Source: Euglena gracilis (Eukaryota > Euglenida > Euglenophyceae > Euglenales). From it: a stretch of 64,000 nucleotides of DNA. The translations under genes were made by a program, and so were the position numbers. Below the pieces are notes generated by a model. The model searched no databases. It saw only the letters and a list, made by a program, of their open reading frames with translations, and had not been told where the DNA came from. Where the stretch lies: contig CP154956.1 in assembly GCA_039621445.1 (NCBI GenBank), positions 64,496,257-64,560,256 of the forward strand, written 5' to 3'. Positions 51,338 to 63,062 of the stretch are shown here, in pieces; the first letter of the stretch is position 1, and the number at the start of each line of letters is the position of its first letter.

Positions 51338-51367
51338 GCCAGGAGCGATCTGCCTGTTGGAGCATCG
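51326..51367 (-). CDS. Exon half upstream of the 2.4-kb transposon
   Basis: After acceptor TGTCAG the frame reads MLQQADRSWP and enters the target duplication GCTCCTGGCC and the terminal inverted repeat. It continues in the same frame in the segment at 48,879-48,936 if the transposon is removed as an intron, or exactly excised. The short length limits certainty. Confidence 0.45.
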
Positions 51368-51609
51368 CTGACAGACCGCGCCGGCAGCCCCACCAAACAC
51401 TAGAAAAGCGTGGTAGAACGGGGGGGGGGGGGCAGGGTCACCCAGAGACCCTCCCCAATGGAACGCGCGACGTCGGCAGCAGAAGGTGGTCGCCACAGTG
51501 CACCACCGCGTCGTTCTTTCAAAGAAGGGTGACAGGGTAACCCACGCATGGACCCCCAGGCCGGCCACCCCTGGGGCGGGGTTGGGAGGGCGGGCAGGCG
51601 GGAAGGCCT

Positions 51610-51736
51610 GGGCCCGGTGAGGTACTCGATGGCGACGCCCGCCTGGCCCACCTCCAGGTGCCGCGCCGCCACCTTGCAGCAGTCCGCGGCGGACTGGCGG
51701 TACAGGGCGAACGCCTGGCCCGGCCCCAGGCGGTGG
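51610..51736 (-). CDS. Exon: helical-repeat (TPR-like) segment
   Basis: A clean pyrimidine-rich acceptor (CCTCCCCCTCAG) precedes HRLGPGQAFALYRQSAADCC then KVAARHLEVGQAGVAIEYL. Two amphipathic helices with the pattern seen in solenoid repeats. The donor is uncertain: GTGGGCC at 51,651 is strong in sequence but would cut the second helix. Confidence 0.55.
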
Positions 51737-51964
51737 CTGAGGGGGAGGGCAGAGGCGTGCGGACCCACGAATATGACGCGACGGATGACACACGGGGAGC
51801 AGAACGGGAGCGTCCCGGACAAAGGGGGAGGACGGGCCGGCGTTCGAAAACCGGCCCGTCCGCCCCTCACACCGCGTCGTCGCACGCCCCACGTGCGTCG
51901 GGGGACACCGCCTGGCACAGCTCTCCCCGCTGGAAGCACGCCCTGCCAGGGGGCCCTCGCCTAC

Positions 51965-52140
51965 CGAACACCCGAGCCCGCTGAGCCGGATTGGTTTCTG
52001 GCGGCGGGGCAGAGGGGGGCCCTGGGCATCCGCCGCCACTTCCCTCAGCGCGGCGGCGTCGAGCCCGAACGTGAGGGCCAGCCGCCCCGTGCCGTGGGCC
52101 GCCGGCGGGCGGCGGTGGGGCGGGACGCCCCCATCGGCGA
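51965..52140 (-). CDS. Exon: segment with resolved splice sites
   Basis: The 176-base exon has acceptor CCCCAG before TCGCCG and donor TTCG before GTAGGCGAG. The product contains GRLALTFGLDAAALREVAAD then a basic PLPRRQKPIRLSGLG. No family recognised. Confidence 0.55.
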
Positions 52141-52415
52141 CTGGGGCCAAGGCTTCTTGTGTGTTTATGGCTAACTTCGCTTCTGGCCCAGTTTGTGTGG
52201 CGACACCAGTGCTCTTGTGTTGCCCCCCCCTGGCCGGGTGAGCAACTCCGGGGTAATTCCAGCGCTTGGGCCATCCCCCCCACGGAGTGTGCGGCGACCT
52301 TGCGGGGGCAAGCCTGGGCCGTGGCAAAAGGGAAGTCGCAAAGTACCCGGGATCAGTCCTGCCTCAGGAGGTTGGAACCTGTGGTTGTTGTTGGGGGGGG
52401 GGGGCGACTCCACAC

Positions 52416-52585
52416 CGCAGCCCGGCCTCCAGTTCGTCCAGGGCCAGGCGACGGGCACTGTCCCGGAGGCGGAGCTCGAACACCGCCGCGGACGTCCACA
52501 CTAGCCCCACGCCCCCCTCCTCCACTTCCGCCGCACTCGCTCCCGCCTCCGCAACCCCGCGCTCGATCGGCGGCGGGCCCCTGTG
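52416..52585 (-). CDS. Exon: propeller-to-helical segment
   Basis: The 170-base exon has acceptor GCCAG before CACAGG and donor CTGCG before GTGTGG. The product contains GVGLVWTSAAVFELRLRD then SARRLALDELEAGLR, a hydrophobic strand pair followed by an amphipathic helix. This suits the end of a propeller or start of a solenoid. Confidence 0.55.
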
Positions 52586-53259
52586 CTGGCACCCCGGCTG
52601 TCCACGTAAATACTGGTTGTGTTGCGGGTGTTGTGCGTTGGCCCCCGGCCCCCCCCCCCCCCCCGGATAGAAAAGCAAGCAGAGGCTAGAGGTGCCCATG
52701 GCTGGGTCGGAGGACAGATTGAAATGTGCAAAAAATGCAAAAAAAATTGTGATTTGTTGGCTATTGGGTAATCTGCCAGTGGATATGGAGGTTGGAAACA
52801 TCATATCCCAGAGGACGGGCTTTGATGCAAAACCAGGTGGGGGGCCCGAACAATCATAACAGTCGCCCAAAAATGCGACCTGAGGCACCTTTGGGCAAAA
52901 TTTGGTCAAAAAGCTACCCCTGTGTGCACTGCGGCTGTTTTTTTTTTTGGTGCCTTTTATCCCTTCTTCTGGCCTGGCGCTGTTGCCTGCCTCTGGCCCT
53001 TTTGTCTGTGTACGTGGAGGTGGCCGGAGCCTGGCGGGACTTACCTTGTTTACGACACCGGCCACCAAGCGCCCGCCAGGCACATACATTTAGTTGGGGG
53101 CATCTCCTTCACCGCGACGACGCACCGATTACTCTAGTCCACGACCCCAGCAGGTGTGTCAAAAAGCTACCCCCCTTTGCCCACCGACTGGGTTCCTACA
53201 ACCCCTGACCAGGGGGGGGGAGCACCTGGGAGGGTTACGGTAGGGGGATGGACCGTAGA

Positions 53260-53830
53260 AGGAGAGCCCCCGAACACCAGTTTCGAGGAGGTTCGAGACC
53301 CTCCTCAAACGTCGTTCGAGGTCGTTTGACGAGGTTTGAGACCCTCCTCGAACGTCGTTCGAGGAGGTTCGAGAGACCCTCGAACCACCTCGAACATACG
53401 CTCCTCCATGAAACTTCCAAACCATAAATCATTGCACACTGCATGACAAATGGCCCCTACAGGGTACCAGCTACCCAGCTGGTACCCTTTATCATAATAC
53501 ACATGGGGGAACCTCGCTCGGGCCCCCCCAAATTTTTAACCCTAGTTTGGCAGCTCTTTGGGTTCGCTGAGTACCCTGCAGAGGCCAACATAACGACGTT
53601 GAGTGGGAAGGGTTCAGCTGTTTGCATAAGAACCCAACCTCTATCCCTTCAAATAACTTCATAAATTCTTTTTGTGATTGAGTTTTGCCTTGTTAGGTTC
53701 GAGGCCCTCCTCGAACGTCGCTCGAGGTCGTTCGAGGAGGGTTCGAGGAACATTATCAGCCCCCTGAAGGGGGGCTTGATAACGTTTGAGGAGGTTCGAG
53801 CTCGAACCTCCTCCTACAGAAACCCCCCAG
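53260..53830. repeat. GTTCGAGG-type palindromic repeat clusters
   Basis: Clusters at 53,260-53,400 and 53,690-53,830 consist of many overlapping CTCGAACGTCGTTCGAGG-like units; the two clusters are mutually inverted and enclose about 290 bases. A related cluster is at 39,170-39,760. Probably ends of one element family. Confidence 0.6.
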
Positions 53831-53854
53831 ATCACCCCATGACCTGGAACCATG

Positions 53855-54133
53855 CCCATGCCATTGCTTACCGACCCCGGGGGCTTCTTTCCACTTTCAA
53901 AAAAAACCAGTCAGTCACTTTTCAAAAACCAGTCACCCACTTCCTACCCTACCCCCCCCCCCCTGGGGGGGGTCGGTCACTTTGTCCAAAGGATTTTGGC
54001 CAAAAATACAAAAAAAAAACTCTTCGGTGCCGAGTGAGCACTTTTGGCCCTTTCTCTCAGACCCCACCCCCGGGCCTCTGAAAAAACCAGTCACCCCCCC
54101 CCCAGTCAGACACACCTTAAGCAGTGGTGCGGG
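53855..54133. mobile_element. MITE of the CCATTGCT family
   Basis: Ends CCCATGCCATTGCTTACC and, inverted, CCCGCACCACTGCTTAAGG. The CCAGTCAGTCAC blocks and the poly-C/poly-G stem are shared with 46,333-46,638. It lies 125 bases downstream of the exon ending at 54,259. Confidence 0.6.
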
Positions 54134-54258
54134 TGGTAGGTGGGGGGATTTTTTATCCCATTCAAGGCGACGGACAGAGAAATGACCTTCTGGGGCTCCC
54201 TCGAGGGGACAGATAGGAGGGGGGCGGAGGACACTCTGCCACACGCCTCATCGCAAAC

Positions 54259-54506
54259 CTTGGGGGACTGACTCCCGGCGGGGACCCGGGCGGGGCCGGC
54301 AGGAATCCTCGGGGCACACCGGCCGCCCCCAACGGCAGCCGCTGCAGCACCGCCGCGCCGACCTCCCCAGCGGTCCCGCCCGCCCCCCGCCCCGCCGCGC
54401 CACTCAGCGCGCGCGCCACGACGGCCACGGCGTCCGTCTCCCCGTCGCCGAGGAGGAGGAGGTGCGGCGTGGCGTGGCACTGCGCTGGGCTGGCCGGCAG
54501 CCGGTA
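54259..54506 (-). CDS. Exon: propeller-like segment with resolved splice sites
   Basis: The 248-base exon has acceptor CACAG before TACCGG and donor AAG before GTTTGC. The product reads YRLPASPAQCHATPHLLLLG then DGETDAVAVVARAL, an Ala/Gly-rich loop, EVGAAVLQRLPLG and a proline-rich end. HLLLLGDGETDAVAVV is a strand-turn-strand pattern of a beta-propeller. It opens in phase 0. Confidence 0.6.
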
Positions 54507-54519
54507 CTGTGTCACACAG

Positions 54520-56390
54520 CGACCCCCGGGGCCAGGGGAGGACGATGGGAGGGAGGGGGAGACGGATCGCCCTCCAACGCCATCCCAGTCCCTTTCTGGG
54601 GCGCGACACTGTCCCGGACATGTGCCCGCCAGCCAGGGGCAAGGCAGAGCATCGTGGCAATGCCAAAGTGAAAAAAGAAGAGCGTGGAAACACATCTGGT
54701 GAACGGGGCCCCAGACCCAGGGCGGTCCTTAAGCAAAAAAAAAAATCCTGTCCCCATACACTTCAACCAAAAAATAAAGAAAAGGTGATTTTGGCTGGGG
54801 AAAATTTTCTTGAATTTTTTTTGAAAAATGAACCCAAAATACATGGTTTTTTTGATGGAAAATCACATTTTTTTCCCAAAAAAATCTCCAAAATTTTAGG
54901 GTTGAAAATTGTTAGTTTTTAGGAGGGGAGGGGGCTCAAAAAAATGCAGGTCAAAAAAAAACGGGACCATTCAAATTTTACTGACTTTTTTTTTGGATTT
55001 TTTTTGGATTTTCAGTGGCATTTTTTTTTGCTTCCAAAATCTCTCAAAATCAAAATTTTGAGAAATGTTGAAATTTTAGAAGATGTGAAAAAATGGGGTT
55101 TGGGGGGGGGGTTTGGGGCAACATTTTGGGCAGCATTTTCACAAATTTCGGGAAAACGGGGTATTTGGGCTGAAAATTTTTGAAAATTTTTTGAAAAATG
55201 AAAAAATACCGGGGGGAAAAATTGGGGATAGATAAAATTAGAACCGACAAAATTGGAAGCCGAAAAAATTGGTGATTTTTTGATGGAAAACCACATTTTT
55301 TTCACAAAAAAAATCTCAAAGATTTCAGGGTTAAATTTGGTAGTTTTAGGAGGGGGTGGAAAATAACGAACGTCAAAAAAGTGGGCCAAATTTTGGCACA
55401 ATCAAATTTTACTGACATTTTTTTCTCTGTCGAATTTTTTGGATTTTCAATGGCATTTTTTTTGCTTCAAAAACCTCTCAAAATCAAAATTTTGAGAAAA
55501 TGTTGATTTTTTGGAAAGTGTGAAAAATGGGGTTTTGAGGGAGTTTTCCTTCGAAATGGCCATTTTTTGAGGAAAAGGTTCTAAAGTCATTTTTTTTTGG
55601 TCATCAAAAAGTGACGTTTTTAGTTTTTCCAGATGTTTTTTTGTTGTGTTTTTTAAAAAAACCTGTTTTTTTAAAAAAAAAACATGTTTTTTTGTTTCAA
55701 AAAAAAAACAAGCAGTCAACCTTGGCAAGCACCTATGGTCAAGCCCCAAAATTCCCCCATTTCAGGCCATTTTAGGCCATTTTAGGCCATTTTAGCTATG
55801 GGTGCCTGCATATGGGTCCCAAAATGGGTCAAAAAAAAACCCGGCGCCACAGGCGGCGTAAAAATTCCTTCGGGTCCAAAACTGCCCTGGAGGGGGGGCG
55901 GTCCTCAAGGGGCGGTCCTTAACTAAAAAAAAAAATCCCGTCCCTTATGGACCGCCCTGCCCAGACCAGGGGTTTTTTAAAGACCGGGGGGGGGGGAGGG
56001 GGGGAGGGGGTCGGCACCCACCCACTCACCCCCTGGGGTGGGCCCCCCCGGGGGGGGATCCCAGGGGACCCACCCACTTTTGCCCAAAAATGCTAAAAAT
56101 AGCACCTTTTCAAATTTTTGGCGCCGAAAAGATATACCCACCAGCCCCCCCCCCCCCGTGGGGAGGGGTCCAAGGGACCCACACACCCTACCCCCCCTCC
56201 CCCCCGGGGGGAGGGGGTCCAAGGCTAAAAAGACTCCTGCCCCAGACACGTGACGGTCATGTGGGATGTGGGGAGGGGTGTTGTGCCACAGGCTATGTCC
56301 GGGGCAGGGAGGGTAGCCAGGCGGGGAGAGTGAATGGAGGTGGGAGGAAAATGCAGAAAATGCAAACGAGGAACAACCGCCCCGTGCTCA
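54520..56390. other. AT-rich intron
   Basis: Contains two diverged tandem copies (about 54,955-55,130 and 55,405-55,560) sharing TTTACTGACTTTTTTT and CAAAATCAAAATTTTGAG blocks, plus GGGCGGTCCTTAA blocks at 54,722 and 55,910. No exon seen. Confidence 0.5.
55715..55812. repeat. Short relative of the 2.4-kb transposon
   Basis: Ends CAAGCACCTATGG and, inverted, CAGGCACCCATAG enclose three copies of a GGCCATTTTA unit. Same design as the transposon at 48,930-51,337 in under 100 bases. Confidence 0.5.
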
Positions 56391-56391
56391 C

Positions 56392-56532
56392 CCCCCCTCT
56401 GGGCGCAGTCGTACGCGCGCAGCGTCGTGCCGTGCCCAGCCACCACCTCCGCCGCCTCTCCGTGTAACCCACGCCGCACCGTGACGGGCCCGGGGCCGCT
56501 GGTGGCGTGGGTCGGCAGCACGGTTCGGATGT
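56392..56532 (-). CDS. Exon: small segment with canonical donor
   Basis: The 141-base exon lies between an AG acceptor (GGGAG then ACATCC) and a GTGAGCAC donor. The product reads VLPTHATSGPGPVTVRRGLH then EVVAGHGTTLRAYDCAQR. GTTLRAYD could be a propeller strand. Family unknown. Confidence 0.5.
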
Positions 56533-56671
56533 CTCCCGTGGACCGCCCTCGAGTCTTCAAGTTGAAACTCCCCCGCCCCGCCCTGTCAGGGCAGCCCTTA
56601 ATGGAAAAAAACTCTCGTCCCAGCACATCCAATGGAAAATTCACAGGAAAAATGGTTGAAAAATGGCCGAA

Positions 56672-57484
56672 CATGCATGCATGCATACATACATACATAC
56701 ATACATGCATACATCCATGCATGCATGCATACATACATAAATAAATACACATACATACATACATACATACATACATACATACATACATACATACATACAT
56801 ACAACACACATACATACATACATACATACATACATACATACATACATACATACATACATACATACATACATACATACATACATACATACATACATACATA
56901 CATACATACATACATACATACATGCATGCATGCATACATACATACACACATGCATACATGCATGCATACATACATACATACATACATACATACATACATA
57001 CATACATACATACATACATACATACATACATACATACATACATACATACATACATACATACATACATACATGCATGCATACATACATACATACACACATG
57101 CATACATGCATGCATACATACATACATACATACATACATACATACATACATACATACATACATACATACATACATACATACATACATACATACATACATA
57201 CATACATACATACATACATGCATGCATGCATGCATGCATACATACATACATACATACATACATACATACATACACACATGCATGCATACATACATACATA
57301 CATACATACATACATACATACATACATACATACATACATACATACATACATACATACATGCATACATACATACATACATACATACATACATACATACATA
57401 CATACATACATACATACATACATACATACATACATACATACATACATACATACATACATACATACATAATACATACATACGTAT
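56672..57484. repeat. CATA tetranucleotide microsatellite with internal order
   Basis: About 810 bases of CATA with CATG and CACA variants. The variants form clusters at 56,921-56,968, 57,068-57,115 and 57,219-57,288, roughly 150 bases apart. Long Tyr/Met/Val or His/Thr/Ile frames on both strands here are not genes. Confidence 0.95.
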
Positions 57485-57495
57485 ATGGCATGAGT

Positions 57496-58008
57496 GTCCC
57501 CCGGCAGGGGGGGTCGCAGTTTGACACTTGGGTACACCTTGTGCAACAGTTTTTCGGCAAGCCCGGACAGCGGCTGCGGAATTCACGATACCCGCCGCCG
57601 TCGCGTACCGGCCCAGCTGTGGGAGGTTCGGCCCCCGCTCTACTCGCCCTCCCGCCTACCCCAGGCTGCGCGATTCCCAAAGGTGGCAGATGTGCAGGGA
57701 GAAAGGCAGATAAAAACCACCGAACGGTCGGCCCCCACAAGGGACTCAGCCTTCCCTGCCTTTGTAGGGATGTGCCCTGCGGGCAGTTTAGGAGGAGGCT
57801 GGAGGCAGTTCAGGCAGCAGAGGCAGGAGGGTTAGGGAGGAGGGCGAGTAGCGCGGGGGCCGAACCTCCCACAGCTGGGCCGGTACGCGGCGGCGGCGGG
57901 TATCGTGCATTCCGCAGCTGCTGTCTGGGCTTGCCGAAAAACTGTTTGCACAAGGTGTACCCAAGTGTCAAACTGCAACCCACCCCTGCCGGGGGAGGGA
58001 GGGGGGAG
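57496..58008. repeat. Fold-back element with ~165-base inverted arms
   Basis: 57,496-57,665 and 57,832-58,008 are reverse complements at about 90% (shared TTCGGCAAGCCC, GGTACACCTTGTGCA, CCCAGCTGTGGGAGGTTCGG). The 165-base centre has no gene. It sits exactly between the CATA microsatellite and a CA microsatellite. Confidence 0.75.
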
Positions 58009-58010
58009 CA

Positions 58011-58011
58011 G

Positions 58012-58096
<85 letters not shown>
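58011..58096. repeat. CA microsatellite
   Basis: About 42 CA units directly after the fold-back element. Confidence 0.95.
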
Positions 58097-58097
<1 letters not shown>

Positions 58098-58804
58098 TCT
58101 GGCAAAAAAAAAACGGGTTAACTTTGGGATAAAGGTATTTTCTGGTGCTCTTGGACGACCGGCCATCCCCCAAAAGTCAAAGAATGTGTTTCTTAATGTT
58201 TGACCCAGTTTGAACCCTGGACCGGCCGTTGGCTGGCCCTGACGCCCAAAGGCAGCGCCCTGCCCCTTGGTATACGACGACCTGGTCAAGAGCAGGGGGG
58301 GGGGGAGGGGTGGTTGGTTGACAAGCCCCCCAACCGATTTTTGGTACGGATGGGTGGCCATACTACGCCTGGGGTGGAGGTTGGTGACTTCTTCTGAAAC
58401 GGATCAGAGCAGTTGTTTGTTTGCTTTGTTTTTGGAGAGGGGCAGGCAAAAAGGTGGCCCAGCCCCACAGACCATCTGCCACCTGTTCGTCGTGCAGCAG
58501 CGGATGCCCGAACAACTGGTGCATGCCGGTGCTTTAGGAACAACCTGTGTCAGGTCTGTTGCAGAAACTGCTGAACTCATCCATCCAGAGAGAAATTGAA
58601 CATGTGACGTGCACAGAGACACAATGCACGCTCACAGCCCGAGTTTTTCCACATGCAGAAAAATGAGACATGTGTCGTTTCTCAAGTTCGATTTCGAAAC
58701 ATGTTTGCGACCACGTCTGGATATCAGATGCAGAAACTTGGGAAACTTTTTTTTAAAAAAAGGGCACACAAAGCATCATTTTGCCGACCAGGCACATCAG
58801 ACCA

Positions 58805-59070
58805 CACAAATAAGGTGGCCCCAGCATGGCTTGGTACGCCCACCGTTGGCATTCCTTCTGCTCCAACAGCACCACCCGCCGCACCCCATCTGCTAAGCTC
58901 AGCCACAGCCACTGCCGCTCCTCCACGGCGTCCCACACCACCTCCACCGAGACCACCGCGGCGGCAGGACTGTTGGCTGGGATGGCCCAGGGCTTCGCTG
59001 CCCCCATTTCCACCCGCAGAGCACAGGCAACCCATGCATGAGTGTTGATGAGATCGTGCGCCGTCATAAT
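58805..59070 (-). CDS. Exon: beta-propeller-like segment
   Basis: The frame reads AHDLINTHAWVACALRVEMG, AVVSVEVVWDAVEERQWLWL, then SLADGVRRVVLLEQKECQRW and AYQAMLGPPYL. Repeated beta strands with an SLADG turn fit WD40-like blades. Protein-like composition in this frame is much better than in the overlapping Gly-rich one. Splice boundaries are approximate; a GTCGGC donor near 58,795 is possible. Confidence 0.55.
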
Positions 59071-59099
59071 TCCTCGTTGCAATGTTCAGCAGCTCCTGA

Positions 59100-61450
59100 C
59101 TTTGCTCGACATGTCTGTGCCGGCAGAGGGCCGACCCCCCGGGCCGACTCAGCGTGGTGTTTGCACACCCTCCCCGCCCTGCCAATGTCACCCCGGGGGT
59201 TGGTTGGACCAGGGTGGAGCTTGGTTGGTGACTACATTCATGTGCCACAATCCCACGTCCGCCCCGGGGAAACTTTGTCTCGTTTGAGGAGGGCGGTGAA
59301 GGGTGATGGAGTCGGCTGAAACTCAAAGCCAAGGGGACATCGGGAGGGAGGGGGGGACGACGGGTGGGGCAGCGGAGGCAAACTATGGCCGGGGGAGAGG
59401 TCGTGACGTTGACAACGAGACACAACCCGGCGGAGGTGCCGACGAGGGCGAACAGGGACCCCTCTGCGGCCCGGAACCAGCCACAGCACGCTGGCGCAGC
59501 CATGGAGGTCCTACCGAATTCCGGACCAGGCGTGGATTTAACAACCCCAGGGGGGGAGGATATAAAGTTCCGGTGCCAAGCACGGGTGGGGTCTTGGTGC
59601 TGGTGGCCACCTTGGCCTTTGTTCCAGCTACTTTTGATGCTGTAGATGCCTTCATGGCCGGTTATGCCGTCATGGCCTTTGTTGCCTTCATGGCCTGTGC
59701 GGTTTTGGCTGTCATAGCCCCGCTTGAAACCAATGTGTTGTGAAATGTTGAATGCATTTTGTGGTCTGGAATGTGGGCCCCCATGGCCTTGATTCCAATG
59801 GAAAAAAAATTTGGGAAAAAAATCCACCAAAAACTTTCCATCTTTTCCTTTCCCGGCACTTTGCACCAAATATTTTCTTTGGGTTCCGGGGGATCCCGCC
59901 CCCTGCCCCCCGGTCTGAAGACAGGGGAGGTTTTCTGACCTCCCCCCTGGACAAAATCCACGCTCACTTAATTCCCTGGGGAGGTCCATATCAGGTACAT
60001 CTCCTGGTGGTTTTCGTTTTTGGTTCTGGGTCCTGGTGCCTGCCAACGCAAACAAACAAACAATCTCCCTTGAAAATGGCCATTTTTTTGGGCACCAGGC
60101 AACGTCGACGTTGGGGGGGGGGGAGGGCTATGGGCGACTGGGGGCTGTGCGGGGCTGGGAAGGTGCTATAGTACTGCCCACCCCAAAACCCGACTCCCAG
60201 AGGGGGGTCGAAAATGCCTTGCCCCCTGCCTGCCATAGCCCCCCCAGGGGGGGTGCGAACCTAAAAAGAAGTTTGCTCCGGATACTCCAAAACACTCAGC
60301 TCTCTTCCTCCCCATGTCTAAACACCAGGGTTGTCTCAGCACCCCCCCATTGGGTTCCCAGAAAGCATTATCTCCAGCAAACACAGAACTGGTTTGGTGA
60401 AATGTTGATTTTTTTACCTCCAAATACCTTTAAGTTGAGCAGTTGACCCAAAAAATGGACGGAAATGCCCATTTTTGGTGTGAAGACGGATCGTTTTGAG
60501 CAATTACATTTTTTTTATTTCCCCTTGTCTCAGCACCGCACGTGCTTGTCAATTGGCAAAATGAGAACCGCCCCAGTGCTTGTCGACAGTTTTCGGTGTT
60601 AAAAAAAGGGGGAAACACAATCAGGGATGCCCCCCCCCCCCTAACTGCCCGGCCCAATCCATGGTCATGTTTCGGGAATTGAACGAGCGTCGAAATAGCA
60701 TCAAGGAGGGCCAAACGGAGATCATAACACCAGGAAAGGCATTTGGTGTCGTGGGCAAGGGAGACAGGGTCCACCAACTTTGCACACCCCAAAGCACTTT
60801 CAAATCCTTGGTGGGAAGTTTTGGAAGAAATAGCCATGTTCCAGAAATTGCAATGGACAGAGGTCAGTTACCATTTCTTCGACGTGGGGGGTGGCAAGAG
60901 AACGCACACAGGGGCTTGGACAGCCATGGAAAGGCCCCATCCCGCTCGCCACCCATGGCTCAGCACTTCCACCGTGACGGCTTGCTTCATGTGGAATCCA
61001 ACGCTGCCATCGCAGGGTCGGCAACCACACACTGCGGTCAGGGCAATGTCCAGAGAGGAAATCAGCAAATGAGAGGTATTCTTGTTGGTACGAGCGTTCT
61101 CTAAAATGGGCTGTGTTTGTTTGCGCATGGCGTGTGTGCATGTGTGTGTGCGTGTATGCGTGTGTGTATGCGCGCGCGCGTGTGTGTGTGTGTGTGCACG
61201 GGTGTGTGTCGTGTGTGTATGCGCGTGCAGGTGGGTGTGGGTGCGGTGTGGGTGTGCGCGCCAACAAGTACAAGCACAATTCTCATTGCACAATACAAGA
61301 AAAAAATGAAAAACGCAAAAAATGCCGAACAATGGAATACTAACAAAAAAATGGAATCAGGTGTCGATGTACACTGGGGGAGGCCAGGTGGGTAGGTACC
61401 AGGGTACCAGGTAGGTACCCTGGTGGTGCCCTGGCTATAGCCCTCAGCAA
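59100..61450. other. Intron with mixed repeats
   Basis: Contains the diverged MITE at about 59,985-60,270 and the GT-rich repeat at 61,130. Open frames here lack splice sites or protein-like composition. No exon assigned. Confidence 0.4.
61130..61260. repeat. GT/GC-rich simple repeat
   Basis: Imperfect TG, TGCG and CGCGCG repeats in an intron. Confidence 0.85.
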
Positions 61451-61469
61451 GCATGGGGGGCTCGAGGGA

Positions 61470-61560
61470 GGTGGAGGGTCAGTTGGCAGCTGGGGGAACA
61501 GGAAATGGTGGACAGGGAGGATGTGCAGCGCTCCACTGTCGGTGAGGCACAGCAGCAGCC
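61470..61560 (-). CDS. Exon: beta-propeller-like strand segment
   Basis: After a CAG acceptor the frame reads RLLLCLTDSGALHILPVHHF, a typical blade pattern of hydrophobic strand, DSG turn and second strand. It is followed by a proline-rich run and probably ends before the stop-free low-complexity tail. The donor is not resolved. Confidence 0.45.
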
Positions 61561-61899
61561 GCTGCCACAGTGGGGGCAGATGGGCAAACACCAAACCAAA
61601 CCACGGAGGACAGAACCGAGACGATATGGAGGTTTCCCCCATTTTCTCCAAGGGAATGCGAGAGGTTCCCCCCCCCCCCCCGGTTGGTATGCCAAAACAT
61701 GGCCAACATTCTTCATTTGAGAAATTTCGGCTCTCCACTGCTGGTGGCCGGACCCCTTTCGTCCCCCTCCCGCTGCCTTGTTTTTGGGCTCATTTTCCCC
61801 CCCCCCCCCCCCAGGAAGAGTCGTAGAGCATGTTTCCACAGTCGGACGGGAGGGATGCCAATTTACGTCAGAGATGCCAAACCTGAAGTCTCTGGGCAA

Positions 61900-62270
61900 A
61901 AAAAGACCATCTCCAGACGGACAAGCCACGGACCCACCCACATGTACCTGCACACACACGTGGCCTTCGGGCGCCCCCACCCTGACCGGGCGGTGTCGTC
62001 CAACGCCATGGCGGCCATCGCCGGCACCGCGGGCAGCACCGTCGTCAGCACCGCTGCTCGGGCCATCCGCGGCATTGGGTGGGGCCCAGGCCAGCGCTCG
62101 CCAAGCCTCCGCCTCCTCAGGCAGCGCCACCACAGTGGGAGGGTGGGGGCAGGCAGGCCAGAGGCATTCCGGGCAGCGCTCGCCTGACGTCGACGGCGGG
62201 GGGAGGCCAGAGTACAGGGAGGGTCGCAGCTGCGGGCCGGTCAGGTACGCCTCGGGGGCGGGCCGGCACT
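61900..62270 (-). CDS. Exon: Pro/Cys-containing segment
   Basis: The best frame reads PEAYLTGPQLRPSLYSGLPP, CPECLWPACPHPPTVVALP and AEAWRALAWAPP. A second frame (VLPAVPAMAAMALDD) is also open in the downstream half, so the exon end and possibly the frame are uncertain. No domain was recognised. Confidence 0.35.
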
Positions 62271-63062
62271 GCCCCACGAAACATACAACACGACACACTG
62301 ACCCGACGGTTTTTTGTTTCGATGGTCGACGATGTGCCGTCTGGGTTGCGGCGTTACAGGTGGGCCCAAAGCCTTCAGATGCAAAAAAAAAATCAGTTTA
62401 CGTGGTCCAGAGCGAACAAAAGAGCCCTAAAAACATGTTTTTTGTAATTTTGGGAAGATCTGATTCTAAAAAATAAAAATGAAATGTACTTTGCTGGCAA
62501 GACAAAATATTGATGAAATTTTTGGGGAAAAGGTCCGAAATGTGGAATTTTTCCAATCCATCAGAACTTCAAAACATCGCCAGGGGAAAAAACACAAAAA
62601 GCACAATCTTGCCAATGGAAGGGTTGGTGCCGACAATTAGGAACCGCAAGGAAGGTAAAAAAAAGGTTTTTAGGAAGCGCTATTGTGGTTTCATCCAGAT
62701 AACCACACCAACCGCAGCAACCAGGCTCCAGGGTCAGAGATGGTCTGGCCAGGGCTGCCGGCAAACCGCACCAGCAGCACGTCACGTGAGTCCCGGCAAC
62801 AGGCTGGCCCTCGGTTCTGCCCACTGAGGGGGGTGGTCACTTTTTTGTTTTTACATCAACACCACCTTTTTTTAGGAAAAAAGGCGCACCAAGCAACAGC
62901 CTTGATCTTCTCCCCCTGTTCGATTCGACCCCAGGTGGGGCCTGTTTCAACCGGGAGAGCTGGCTTGACCCCCTGAAGGGATCGAGCTGGGGGGGGGGTC
63001 TGAGGCTGGAGGCTGAGGAGGGTTGTTAGCTGGCAAGACCCCCTCCTCCTGGGGGTCGTGAG

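Noticed and set aside
56225-58203. Frames of 300-523 codons made of Tyr-Val-Cys-Met or Ile-His-Thr repeats
   Set aside because: Translations of the CATA and CA microsatellites.
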